Below the pieces are notes generated by a model. That model ran no database searches and had not been told where the DNA came from. It was given only the letters and a program-made list of their open reading frames with translations. Below, in pieces: positions 43,219-51,626 of a stretch of DNA of 64,000 nucleotides. The first letter of the stretch is position 1. Each line of letters begins with the position of its first letter. Position numbers and translations under genes: made by a program. The DNA comes from an uncultured Aquimarina sp. Its GTDB lineage: Bacteria > Bacteroidota > Bacteroidia > Flavobacteriales > Flavobacteriaceae. The stretch is from the NCBI GenBank assembly GCA_947498785.1, contig CANMLS010000012.1, forward strand, positions 60,517 to 124,516, read 5' to 3'.

Positions 43219-46035
43219 ATGAAAATATCATTTCCTATTTCCTTGGTTTCTGTTGTATCTATTATATTCTTTATAATCACCCATCATACAACACATGCCC
43301 AAGTAGAAAATGATACATTGTTGGCTTATCAATATACTAGAAAGGCAGAAATTCTATTAACTCAAAAAAAACTAGATTGCTCTGTTATTTATTTTAAAAA
43401 AGCACTAAAGGTCAATTTAAAATTATTTGGTCATGATCATGAAAAAGTGATAATCTATTATGATCGTATGGGGCTTATTTACAAAAACCTTGGAGAACAT
43501 AAAATTGCTCTAAATTATTTTAAAACATTTTTAAAATTAGTAATTAACAAACATGGAGGATATCATTTATATGCGGGATATGCTTTCCTAAATATGGCGA
43601 TTACTTATAAAAATTTATTGAGATATGATATGGCTCTAGATAATTACAAAAAATCTTTAATTGTATTCAAATATTGTAAAAAAATTGATATGATCTCTTT
43701 TATATATAATAACATTGGAGATATTCATGCCAAAAGAGGAGAAATTAGTACTGCAATTAACTACTTCGATAAGAGTATACAAATAGGAACTAAATTATAT
43801 GGTAAAAACTATATCGGAAATAGTAAAAACTATAAAAGCATAGCGGTTCTTTATAATAATAAAAAAGATTATGAAAAAGCACTGTCGTACTATGAAAAGA
43901 GCTTGAAAATACTGATCAATGTATATGGAGAAAACAGTATCGATGTAGCAGATATTTATTTTAATCTTGGAGAATTATATAATAACAAAAAGGAATATAA
44001 TATTTCTTTAAGCTATTATCAAAAATCTCTTACGGGATACATAAATGCATTGAATAAGAATCATCCAAAAATTGTAAATTTAAATTTACGAATAGTAGAT
44101 ATTTATAATAAGGGAGGAAACTTTAAAGATTTTAAAAAAGCAATTTCCTTTTTTGACAAAGCAGTAATCGCAAACAAAAAAAATCAATATTCTAATTTTA
44201 ATAAAAAGAAATTTGATCCTAGTGAATATTTTGATCTAAAACTTCTTTTGAAACTTCTCCACGGAAAGGCCAAAATATTACAGGAAAGATATAATAAAGA
44301 TAAGAATATAGAAGATTTACATAATAGTTTAAAAATATATGAACAAGCAGATATACTTATCAATTATATCAGGAAATCTTATCAGAATTATCAGGATAAA
44401 ATTTTATTTGCTAAAAATGCAAAAGAAGTATATTCGGATGCCATAAAAGCACAATTTTTATTATATAAAAAAGCAAAAGCTAAACAGGCAATTGAAAAAA
44501 TAATTTATTATATCGAAAAAAGTAAAGCCAATACGCTTAAAGACCTAATCAGTGAAACAAAAACAAAAGAATTTTCTGGATTATCAAGTGAATTACTAAA
44601 CTTAGAAAAAAATCAAAAAATTAACCGAACATTCTATCAATCTAGAATTATTGAAGAAAGATCTAATGCAAACATAAATCATTCAAAAATTAAGAAATAT
44701 GAAAACAACCTATTAAAAGTTAGTAGAATAGAAGATTCTTTAATAAATATATTAAAAAAAGATCACCTTAAATACTATCGTTTAAAATATCAGAACACCA
44801 CTATTTTAGTAGGTGAAATTCAAAAAATGCTAAAAGATGAGACTAATCTATTAGAATTTTTTACATCTGGTAATATAACATATGTCTTTGTTATTACAAA
44901 AAATAAAATTGCAGTAAAGGAACTTAATATTCCAAATCTTTCAGAAAAAATAACACAATTTAGACTAGCAATTACAAACAAGCACACTAAGGTTTATAAA
45001 ACATTAGGGCATCAGCTATATCTAGACCTTATAGCTCCTATACAAAACCAACTTACGGGTAAAGAACTAATCATTCTCCCTGATGAGACTTTATGGCATC
45101 TTAATTTTGATTTATTGCTTAGCCAGAAAGATACCTCTAACAATCCAAAAGAACTATCCTATTTGTTAAAGGAATACATAATTTCATATGCCAATTCAGT
45201 AAACCTATTATTTTCGGGTAAAGAAAAGAGTATTTTCAGTTTTTCAAACCTACGGGAAGAATGTTTAGCATTCTCATTTTCTAACGACACGAGTTTTCAA
45301 AATTCAAACACCATAAGTTTTCCTGCTCTTACAGAATATGAAAACGACCTACCAGGAACTCGTGAAGAGATCAGAGCAATTGCCAATATTATCGACGGAC
45401 AATATTATTATGGCTCACAAGCTGTAGAAGCTAATTTTAAGAACAATGCAAGTCGATATAACATACTACATCTGGCTTTACATGGAGATGTAGACAACGA
45501 GCACCCCGAGAACTCAAAACTCTATTTTACCAAAAGTAAAGACACCATAGAGGATAATCTATTGTATAGTCACGAATTATTCGCTTTGGATATTCCCGCA
45601 GAGCTTACTGTGCTCAGTGCATGTAATACAGGGACAGGCAAAATCGCTAAAGGAGAAGGCATTATGAGTTTAGGCACTGCATTTCAGTATGCTGGCACTA
45701 AAAGTTTACTATTAAGTAGTTGGGAAATATCAGATCAGAGTACGCCCCAATTGATGAAATACTTCTATAGCAACTTAAAAGCTGGTATGAACAAAGGTAA
45801 AGCACTGCAGCAAGCAAAACTACAATACTTAAACACTACTGACATTCACCATACACATCCTTTTTACTGGGGAGGTTTCTATTTATTGGGCGATACTTCT
45901 CCTATGCATTTTGAGGATAACAGTATGGTGTATTGGGCTATTGGATTAGGCGTTTTAGGAATTTTGTCGTTGATAGGATTTTGGTATAGAAAAAAAAACA
46001 AAGTACGACTAGTTAATAAAAAATCCCAAATCTAG
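43219..46035 (+). CDS. Membrane-anchored TPR-CHAT caspase-like protein
   Basis: A 938-aa protein. Order: signal peptide (to about THAQV); TPR repeats from about residue 30 to 320 (A-x-x-x-Y-x-K type, for example YEKALSYYEKSLKILINVYG); a helical linker to about 560; a CHAT peptidase domain (about 640-900) with candidate catalytic His755 (LALHGD) and Cys802 (LSACNTG) and terminal HPFYWGGFYLLGD; then one transmembrane helix (YWAIGLGVLGILSLIGFWY) and a basic tail. CHAT enzymes are caspase-like and some act in defence or programmed death. Here the signal peptide puts the peptidase outside the cytoplasm. No partner gene of a known CHAT defence system is nearby. Confidence 0.88.
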   Translation: MKISFPISLVSVVSIIFFIITHHTTHAQVENDTLLAYQYTRKAEILLTQKKLDCSVIYFKKALKVNLKLFGHDHEKVIIYYDRMGLIYKNLGEHKIALNYFKTFLKLVINKHGGYHLYAGYAFLNMAITYKNLLRYDMALDNYKKSLIVFKYCKKIDMISFIYNNIGDIHAKRGEISTAINYFDKSIQIGTKLYGKNYIGNSKNYKSIAVLYNNKKDYEKALSYYEKSLKILINVYGENSIDVADIYFNLGELYNNKKEYNISLSYYQKSLTGYINALNKNHPKIVNLNLRIVDIYNKGGNFKDFKKAISFFDKAVIANKKNQYSNFNKKKFDPSEYFDLKLLLKLLHGKAKILQERYNKDKNIEDLHNSLKIYEQADILINYIRKSYQNYQDKILFAKNAKEVYSDAIKAQFLLYKKAKAKQAIEKIIYYIEKSKANTLKDLISETKTKEFSGLSSELLNLEKNQKINRTFYQSRIIEERSNANINHSKIKKYENNLLKVSRIEDSLINILKKDHLKYYRLKYQNTTILVGEIQKMLKDETNLLEFFTSGNITYVFVITKNKIAVKELNIPNLSEKITQFRLAITNKHTKVYKTLGHQLYLDLIAPIQNQLTGKELIILPDETLWHLNFDLLLSQKDTSNNPKELSYLLKEYIISYANSVNLLFSGKEKSIFSFSNLREECLAFSFSNDTSFQNSNTISFPALTEYENDLPGTREEIRAIANIIDGQYYYGSQAVEANFKNNASRYNILHLALHGDVDNEHPENSKLYFTKSKDTIEDNLLYSHELFALDIPAELTVLSACNTGTGKIAKGEGIMSLGTAFQYAGTKSLLLSSWEISDQSTPQLMKYFYSNLKAGMNKGKALQQAKLQYLNTTDIHHTHPFYWGGFYLLGDTSPMHFEDNSMVYWAIGLGVLGILSLIGFWYRKKNKVRLVNKKSQI

Positions 46036-46066
46036 TTTGGGATGATAAGAGTAAATATTTATAATA

Positions 46067-46337
46067 CTTCCTGCATCGCGCAGGAACAAAATATACACGC
46101 AGAAAAGTTTCCTGCATCGTGCAGGAACAAAATATACACCTAGAAAAGCTTTCTGCATTGTGCAAGAACAAAATATACACCTAGAAAAGCTTCCTGCATC
46201 GTGCAGGAACTAAATATACACCTAGAAAAGCTTCCTGCATCGTGCAGGAACTAAATATACACGCAGAAAAGCTTCCCGCATCATGCAGGGACAAAATATA
46301 CACGCAGAAAAGCTTCCTGCAGTGTGCAGGGACATAT
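46067..46337. repeat. Array of 41-bp hairpin tandem repeats
   Basis: Six full units and one partial unit start at 46067, 46108, 46149, 46190, 46231, 46272 and 46313, exactly 41 bases apart. Each carries a short hairpin of type TTCCTGCA-tcg-TGCAGGAA followed by an ACAAAATATACACGCAGAA spacer. The units differ by a few substitutions, some in the stem, so they are old. No spacer diversity, so not CRISPR. The array follows the CHAT gene and ends about 85 bases before the next ATG. Confidence 0.92.
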
Positions 46338-46422
46338 TTTATCGACAAAATACCTCCTTCTACAAGAAAGAGTCCAAAAACATCCATTAATTACTTATTT
46401 TAGTACCCGTAGAATATATACT

Positions 46423-47433
46423 ATGATATTAGTTACAGGAGCAACAGGCTTGGTAGGAACTCATCTATTGGTTAGATTAATACAGGACAAAAAATCTGTG
46501 CGGGCATTATATAGAACCGAAACCAAAAAAGAGCATGCCAAAAAAGTGTTTTCTTCATATTTTCCTGAGAAAGGGGAACATCTATTTGAAACCATCCAAT
46601 GGGTACAAACCGATATAAGTGACATCCCAACACTTACTGAAGCTTTTGAAGATGTTACTTATGTGTATCATTGTGCTGCCAAAATCAGTTTTGATCCTTC
46701 TCACTATAAAAAATTACGAAAAGCTAATATTGAAGGTACTGCTAATATTGTAAATCTTTGCCTAATAAAAAACGTGAAGAAATTATGTTATGTGAGTTCG
46801 ATCGCAACTTTGGGAGAGAATATATCAGGCACTCCAATTGATGAAAATACAGAATGGAACCCCGAAGTTCCTAATTCGGTATATGCCATTACCAAATACG
46901 GTGCAGAAATGGAAGTCTGGAGAGGCGTACAAGAAGGATTAGATGCAGTAGTAGTAAATCCCGGAATTATTGTAGGGCCAGGTTTTTTTGATAACGGTAG
47001 CGGAATTCTATTTAAAACTATCCATGCCGGAATGAAATATTACACCACAGGTATAACAGGGTATGTAGATATTGAAGATGTGATCAATATCATGAGTCGA
47101 CTTATGGATGGTGCATATACAAATCAACGGTATATCCTTGTGAGTGAAAATATGAGCTATAAAAATGTTTTTTCTAGGATTGCTAAAGGATTACAAAAAC
47201 CAATTCCTAATAAAGAAGCTACTCCTTTATTAATGAAAGCAGGGTATCATGCCCAGCGTATTGGTCATTTTTTCTTTAGAACAAAAAGATCCATATTCTT
47301 ATCATCAATACAAAGTGCTTTTTCCAATAGCCACTATAACAACGATAAAATTAAAACAACGCTAGACTATAATTTTATTACGATAGAAAAAAGCATACAA
47401 AAAACAGCTACTTATTTTCTGAATCAGGAGTAA
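46423..47433 (+). CDS. NAD-dependent epimerase/dehydratase (extended SDR)
   Basis: A 336-aa extended short-chain dehydrogenase. Seen: TGATGLVGTHLL for the nucleotide, the SSIATLG segment, and the YAITKYGAE catalytic Tyr/Lys pair. Similar proteins act on sugar nucleotides or flavonoid-like ketones. I start at ATG 46423, where MILVTGATG is the usual N-terminus; the longer frame runs back into the tandem repeats. The 3' end overlaps the convergent DUF4296 gene by 26 bases. Confidence 0.88.
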   Translation: MILVTGATGLVGTHLLVRLIQDKKSVRALYRTETKKEHAKKVFSSYFPEKGEHLFETIQWVQTDISDIPTLTEAFEDVTYVYHCAAKISFDPSHYKKLRKANIEGTANIVNLCLIKNVKKLCYVSSIATLGENISGTPIDENTEWNPEVPNSVYAITKYGAEMEVWRGVQEGLDAVVVNPGIIVGPGFFDNGSGILFKTIHAGMKYYTTGITGYVDIEDVINIMSRLMDGAYTNQRYILVSENMSYKNVFSRIAKGLQKPIPNKEATPLLMKAGYHAQRIGHFFFRTKRSIFLSSIQSAFSNSHYNNDKIKTTLDYNFITIEKSIQKTATYFLNQE

Positions 47434-47908
47434 TTCGCTTTTGCTTAGCCTTTTCTATTTCATCTTCAATAAGATTTTTGGCATTTATCAATTCATCCTT
47501 GATTTTTAATGTATCTAAGCTCTTCTGTATAGAATCTTCTCTTTTTTTAATAGAATCTTCTTCCTTTTTTAATGCTTCAAATTCAGTTCTTTCTTTTTCA
47601 AGATTTGTTTTTACTTTTTCAAAGAGAGCTTTATATCTTTCCATATCATCAGTATACCAAGCATTGTTTTCTGCAAAAACAGTACTATCTATACCATATT
47701 TTCTAAGAATAAAGGTTTCGGGATTAATACTATCTTCTTCAAAAGTTTTCCTATTTGACGATTTCGCTGCTTTTATAAAAGCAATATCCGAGAAGATTTC
47801 AACCATACGATCTTCATCTATAATCGTTTTTGGTTTTTCTACTTTATCCACACTCTGACATGCTATACATATCAAAAAAACTACAACATATATTATGTTT
47901 CTAATCAT
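47408..47908 (-). CDS. DUF4296 lipoprotein
   Basis: A 166-aa lipoprotein with lipobox CIAC (C17), a DUF4296 domain (residues 30-105) found throughout Bacteroidota without known function, and a charged coiled-coil-like tail (EKERTEFEALKKEEDSIKKR). It overlaps the dihydroorotase gene by four bases (ATGA type) and is the third gene of that operon. Confidence 0.82.
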   Translation of the reverse strand: MIRNIIYVVVFLICIACQSVDKVEKPKTIIDEDRMVEIFSDIAFIKAAKSSNRKTFEEDSINPETFILRKYGIDSTVFAENNAWYTDDMERYKALFEKVKTNLEKERTEFEALKKEEDSIKKREDSIQKSLDTLKIKDELINAKNLIEDEIEKAKQKRITPDSENK

Positions 47909-49251
47909 CTATCAAAAGTTAATCGTTGTGCATGTCGCACCTCATAAAATTTAAAATTTTTATACACCAGGCTCCCGTTTACAAAAGTATGTGTGATTCT
48001 TGACTTAAACGTCGTTCCTTCAAAAGGAGACCAACCACATTTATAAGCTATATTATCTTTATTTACCGTCCAAGGAGCGTTTAGATCGACTAAGACTGCA
48101 TCTGCATAATACCCTTCTTTTATATATCCTCGTTTCTCGATCTGAAATAATATCGCTGGGTTATGGCACATTTTCTCCACAATTTTTTCTAAAGTTATTT
48201 TTCCCTTATGATAAAACTCCAACATTGCAGGAAGTGCATGTTGTACCAAGGGACCTCCAGAAGGAGCCTTGGTATATACATTATCTTTTTCTTCTATAGT
48301 ATGTGGAGCGTGATCTGTAGCAATAACATCAATTTTATCTTTGAGTAATGCATCTAAGAGAGCATCTTTATCTTTTGATGTTTTTACTGCAGGATTCCAT
48401 TTAATTAATGTTCCTTTTTCTTTATAATCGGCATCAGAGAACCATAAATGATGAATACATACCTCGGCAGTGATTTTCTTTTCTTTAAGCGGAATTTTAT
48501 TGGTAAATAACGCTAACTCTTTTGCTGTCGAAAGATGAAAAACATGTAATCTTGCGCCTGTTTTTTGGGCTAGAGCTATTGCTTGTGAGGAAGACAAATA
48601 ACATGCTTCTTCACTTCTGATAACAGGGTGAAGCTCTATCGGAATGTCATCACCATATTCTGCAACATATGCTGCTGTATTCTTCCTAATTGTTTCTTCA
48701 TCCTCACAATGCACTGCGATCAACAAATCTGTAGATGAAAATATTTTTTCTAATACTTCTGGATTATCTACTAGCATATTTCCTGTAGAGGAACCCAAAA
48801 ATAGCTTAAGTGCTGCGACTTTTTTAGGATCAACTTTTAGAATTTCTTCTAGGTTATCATTAGTCCCTCCAAACATAAAAGAATAATTCGCATAACTTGT
48901 TTTTGCAGCGATTTCAAATTTTTCTTCTAGTTTTTCTATAGTGGTGGTCTGGGGGTTCGTATTTGGCATTTCTATAAACGAAGTAATTCCACCAGCGATA
49001 GCTGCTCTGGATTCTGTTCCTATATTTGCCTTGTGTGTCAGTCCTGGTTCTCTAAAATGTACCTGATCATCTATTACTCCCGGCAATAAATATTTCCCTT
49101 CGGCGTCAAAAATATGCACATCGGGTGACTTTGCACTTATCTGTGGTGCAATTTCTTTAAAAACACCATTTTCTATATATACATCTCCATTAAAAACACT
49201 TCCTTCATTAACAATGTTGGCATTTTTAATAAGCACATTTTCCATGATCAT
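47905..49251 (-). CDS. Dihydroorotase, class I, with Gln in first metal motif
   Basis: A 448-aa amidohydrolase of the dihydroorotase family (pyrimidine synthesis: carbamoyl-aspartate to dihydroorotate). Seen: DDQVHFREPG (61-70), where the usual first His of the HxH pair is Gln63; a carboxylated-Lys segment AALKLFLGSSTG; HCEDE; FHLST; and catalytic ATDHAPH. The Gln form is familiar in Bacteroidota dihydroorotases, so I still favour this role over a non-catalytic PyrC-like protein. I name the enzyme but give no symbol because of the Gln. It sits between DPM-synthase and DUF4296 with 4-base overlaps. Confidence 0.85.
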   Translation of the reverse strand: MIMENVLIKNANIVNEGSVFNGDVYIENGVFKEIAPQISAKSPDVHIFDAEGKYLLPGVIDDQVHFREPGLTHKANIGTESRAAIAGGITSFIEMPNTNPQTTTIEKLEEKFEIAAKTSYANYSFMFGGTNDNLEEILKVDPKKVAALKLFLGSSTGNMLVDNPEVLEKIFSSTDLLIAVHCEDEETIRKNTAAYVAEYGDDIPIELHPVIRSEEACYLSSSQAIALAQKTGARLHVFHLSTAKELALFTNKIPLKEKKITAEVCIHHLWFSDADYKEKGTLIKWNPAVKTSKDKDALLDALLKDKIDVIATDHAPHTIEEKDNVYTKAPSGGPLVQHALPAMLEFYHKGKITLEKIVEKMCHNPAILFQIEKRGYIKEGYYADAVLVDLNAPWTVNKDNIAYKCGWSPFEGTTFKSRITHTFVNGSLVYKNFKFYEVRHAQRLTFDR

Positions 49252-49979
49252 ATTTCGTAACGATTAAATAAGCTATTAAACTTCATTTTTACAACTCCAA
49301 AAACTGCTTCAGAAATAATTCCTTTACTCATTTTTGAAGCTCCACGTGTTCTATCTGTAAAAATTACAGGAACTTCTTTTATTTTAAATTTTAACAGGTA
49401 AGCTTTAAACTTCATTTCTATCTGAAAAGCATACCCCACAAATCGAATTTTTTTAAGATTTATTTTCTCTAATACCTCTCTTTTATAACAGATAAATCCA
49501 GCAGTTGTGTCATGAATATCCATTCCTGTTATAAATCTAACATATTTTGAGGCTCCCCAAGACAATAAAACTCTACTCATTGGCCAATTTACTACATTGA
49601 CTCCATTAACATATCTGGATCCTATTGCAACATCAGAAGATCCTTTAGCGCAAGCATTATATAGGCGTATGAGATCATTAGGATTATGAGAAAAATCTGC
49701 ATCCATTTCAAAAACATAAGCATAAGATCGTTTTAATGCCCACTCAAAACCAGCTATATATGCAGTTCCCAAACCTGATTTTACTTTTCGTTCTAGCAAA
49801 AAAAGAGATTCTGGATATGCTAACTGAAGTTCTTTTACCTTGGTAGCTGTTCCATCTGGAGAAGTGTCATCTACAATCAAAATGTGAAAATCACGTTGAA
49901 GCGAAAATACATTTCTAATGATTCGCTCTACATTCTCAATTTCATTATAGGTAGGGATTATAACTAATGCGTCCACCAT
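49248..49979 (-). CDS. Polyprenol-monophosphomannose synthase (GT2)
   Basis: A 243-aa GT-A glycosyltransferase. Seen: IPTYNEIENVERII, the DxD-type motif EMDADFSHNPNDL, QIEMKFKAYLLK, and GASKMSKGII, all typical of DPM1/Ppm1 enzymes that make mannosyl-phospho-polyprenol from GDP-mannose. No trailing membrane domain, so peripheral. First gene of a minus-strand operon overlapping the dihydroorotase by four bases; a -7 box TATATTTG lies just upstream. Confidence 0.9.
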   Translation of the reverse strand: MVDALVIIPTYNEIENVERIIRNVFSLQRDFHILIVDDTSPDGTATKVKELQLAYPESLFLLERKVKSGLGTAYIAGFEWALKRSYAYVFEMDADFSHNPNDLIRLYNACAKGSSDVAIGSRYVNGVNVVNWPMSRVLLSWGASKYVRFITGMDIHDTTAGFICYKREVLEKINLKKIRFVGYAFQIEMKFKAYLLKFKIKEVPVIFTDRTRGASKMSKGIISEAVFGVVKMKFNSLFNRYEI

Positions 49980-49996
49980 CTAGGCTATTTTTCAGG

Positions 49997-50004
49997 CAAA
50001 TATA
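49997..50004 (-). promoter_or_regulatory. -7 box upstream of polyprenol-phosphate mannose synthase
   Basis: Minus-strand TATATTTG matches TAnnTTTG, about 18 bases before the ATG. No TTG at the usual distance. Confidence 0.4.
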
Positions 50005-50075
50005 ACTAAATAATTACTAGATATTTTTTTGTTTTTATAAGTTAATTGATCGTAATTTTAACCCATAATATAATT

Positions 50076-50732
50076 ATGGAATATATTGTACGTGAAATAA
50101 CATCTACTAATTGGCTTACCATTTTGATTATGGTATGCTTAATGCTTCTAGCAATAGCCAAGGGAGTGAATACCTTTCGGTTTTCTGATTTTACAATGTT
50201 ATTAAGCAATAATAAATATATTATATCTCACCAAAAACAAAATAAACTTTCAACCCTGTTTAATGCAATCTTGCTCTTATTTCAGGTTGCTTCGGTATCT
50301 TTGTTCATATATCTATGTTTTGGTGTCTTTAAATGGGAAGTAGCTCCTAATGAAATTACATTATATTTTAAAATTGCAATCCTCTACACAGTTATTGTCG
50401 TTTTTAAATTATTAATAGAAAAAATTATTGCAACTATTTTTTCTATCGACTCTATAATTGATGAATATTTATTTTACAAAGTATCTTATCGCAATTTTAT
50501 GGGTTTCATTCTATTACCTGTAAATATCATATTTATATATGCTATACAACCCTCTGAAATTGTATTTATTACGCTATTGATTTCATTGTCTATTCTTAAT
50601 ATAATTGTGCTCATTTCTTATTATAAGAAAAACGAAAGTATCATTTTAAACTACTTATTTTATTTTATTTTGTATCTTTGCGCACTTGAAATTGCCCCTT
50701 ATTTTATACTATATAAGCTTATTAGTAATTAG
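50076..50732 (+). CDS. DUF4271 membrane protein
   Basis: A 218-aa protein with about six transmembrane helices (residues 15-35, 62-84, 90-110, 130-155, 158-178, 190-210) and the DUF4271 pattern, which includes FYFI-type aromatic residues near the end (LYLCALEIAPYF). Function unknown, but the gene is widely found upstream of hemD in Bacteroidota. I start at ATG 50076 rather than TTG 50046. It precedes hemD by 29 bases. Confidence 0.83.
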   Translation: MEYIVREITSTNWLTILIMVCLMLLAIAKGVNTFRFSDFTMLLSNNKYIISHQKQNKLSTLFNAILLLFQVASVSLFIYLCFGVFKWEVAPNEITLYFKIAILYTVIVVFKLLIEKIIATIFSIDSIIDEYLFYKVSYRNFMGFILLPVNIIFIYAIQPSEIVFITLLISLSILNIIVLISYYKKNESIILNYLFYFILYLCALEIAPYFILYKLISN

Positions 50733-50761
50733 TAGGATCTTTACAAAAAGAAAGAATACAT

Positions 50762-51508
50762 ATGAAAGTGAAAACAATTTTGGTCTCACAGCCGGAGCCT
50801 AAAGTGGAGAATTCACCTTATTTTGATTTAGAAGAAAAGGAAAAGGTAAAAATTGACTTTATCCCCTTCATTCATGTAGAGGGAGTTGACGCAAAGGAAG
50901 TAAGATTGCAAAAAGTAGATTTATCACAATACACTGCTATTATTCTTACTAGCCGTAACTCTGTCGATCATTTTTTTAGAATAGCTGAAGAAATGCGATT
51001 TAAAGTTCCCGATACACTTAAGTATTTTTGCCAAAGTGAGGCTGTAGCCTATTATCTTCAGAAATATGTGGTGTACCGCAAAAGAAAAATCTATGTTGGA
51101 AAACGTACTTTTCAGGAATTATCACCACTAATCAAAAAGTATAAAAACGAAACGTTTTTATTGCCTTCTTCTGATAAATTAAAACCTTTAATTCCCGATA
51201 CTTTGAACAACTTAAAAGTAGATTGGAAACAAGGAATTTTTTACAAAACAGTAGTGAGTGATCTTTCTGATCTAAGGAACGTATTTTATGATGTTTTGGT
51301 TTTCTTTAGCCCTTCAGGAATACAGTCATTATTTGAGAATTTTCCTGACTTCAAACAAAATGATACTCGAATTGCAGTTTTTGGTAACTCAACAATAAAA
51401 GCTGCTGAAGAGCACAATTTAATTGTTAATATCCAAGCACCAACTCCCGAGACTCCCTCGATGACAATGGCGCTTCAGAAATATATAAAAGAAGTAAATA
51501 AAAAATAA
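50762..51508 (+). CDS. hemD: Uroporphyrinogen-III synthase
   Basis: A 248-aa two-domain protein: N-terminal KTILVSQPEPKVENSPY and ILTSRNSVDHFF, C-terminal DVLVFFSPSGIQSLFENF and AVFGNSTIKAAEEH, all typical of UroIII synthases, which cyclise and invert hydroxymethylbilane. The pairing with DUF4271 upstream is the usual Bacteroidota order. Ended by a strong terminator. Confidence 0.9.
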   Translation: MKVKTILVSQPEPKVENSPYFDLEEKEKVKIDFIPFIHVEGVDAKEVRLQKVDLSQYTAIILTSRNSVDHFFRIAEEMRFKVPDTLKYFCQSEAVAYYLQKYVVYRKRKIYVGKRTFQELSPLIKKYKNETFLLPSSDKLKPLIPDTLNNLKVDWKQGIFYKTVVSDLSDLRNVFYDVLVFFSPSGIQSLFENFPDFKQNDTRIAVFGNSTIKAAEEHNLIVNIQAPTPETPSMTMALQKYIKEVNKK

Positions 51509-51568
51509 TTAGAAGTTTTAATCTTAAAAATAGACTACTTCAAGTTAAGGTTAAAGTTTTTCAATATA

Positions 51569-51602
51569 AAAAAGGTCTGAAAATCAGTTTTCAGACCTTT
51601 TT
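51569..51602. terminator. Bidirectional terminator
   Basis: AAAAAGGTCTGAAAA and TTTTCAGACCTTTTT arms with loop TCAG, between hemD and the convergent pckA. Confidence 0.9.
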
Positions 51603-51626
51603 ATTTATATATGCTATTCTTTTCCT

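Noticed and set aside
46067..46337. CRISPR array
   Set aside because: Units abut in exact 41-base register and there are no unique spacers of uniform size; no cas genes nearby.
46181..46387. 68-codon minus-strand frame through the tandem repeats
   Set aside because: The repeat period of 41 is not a multiple of three, so the frame drifts between repeat phases and has no conserved protein pattern.
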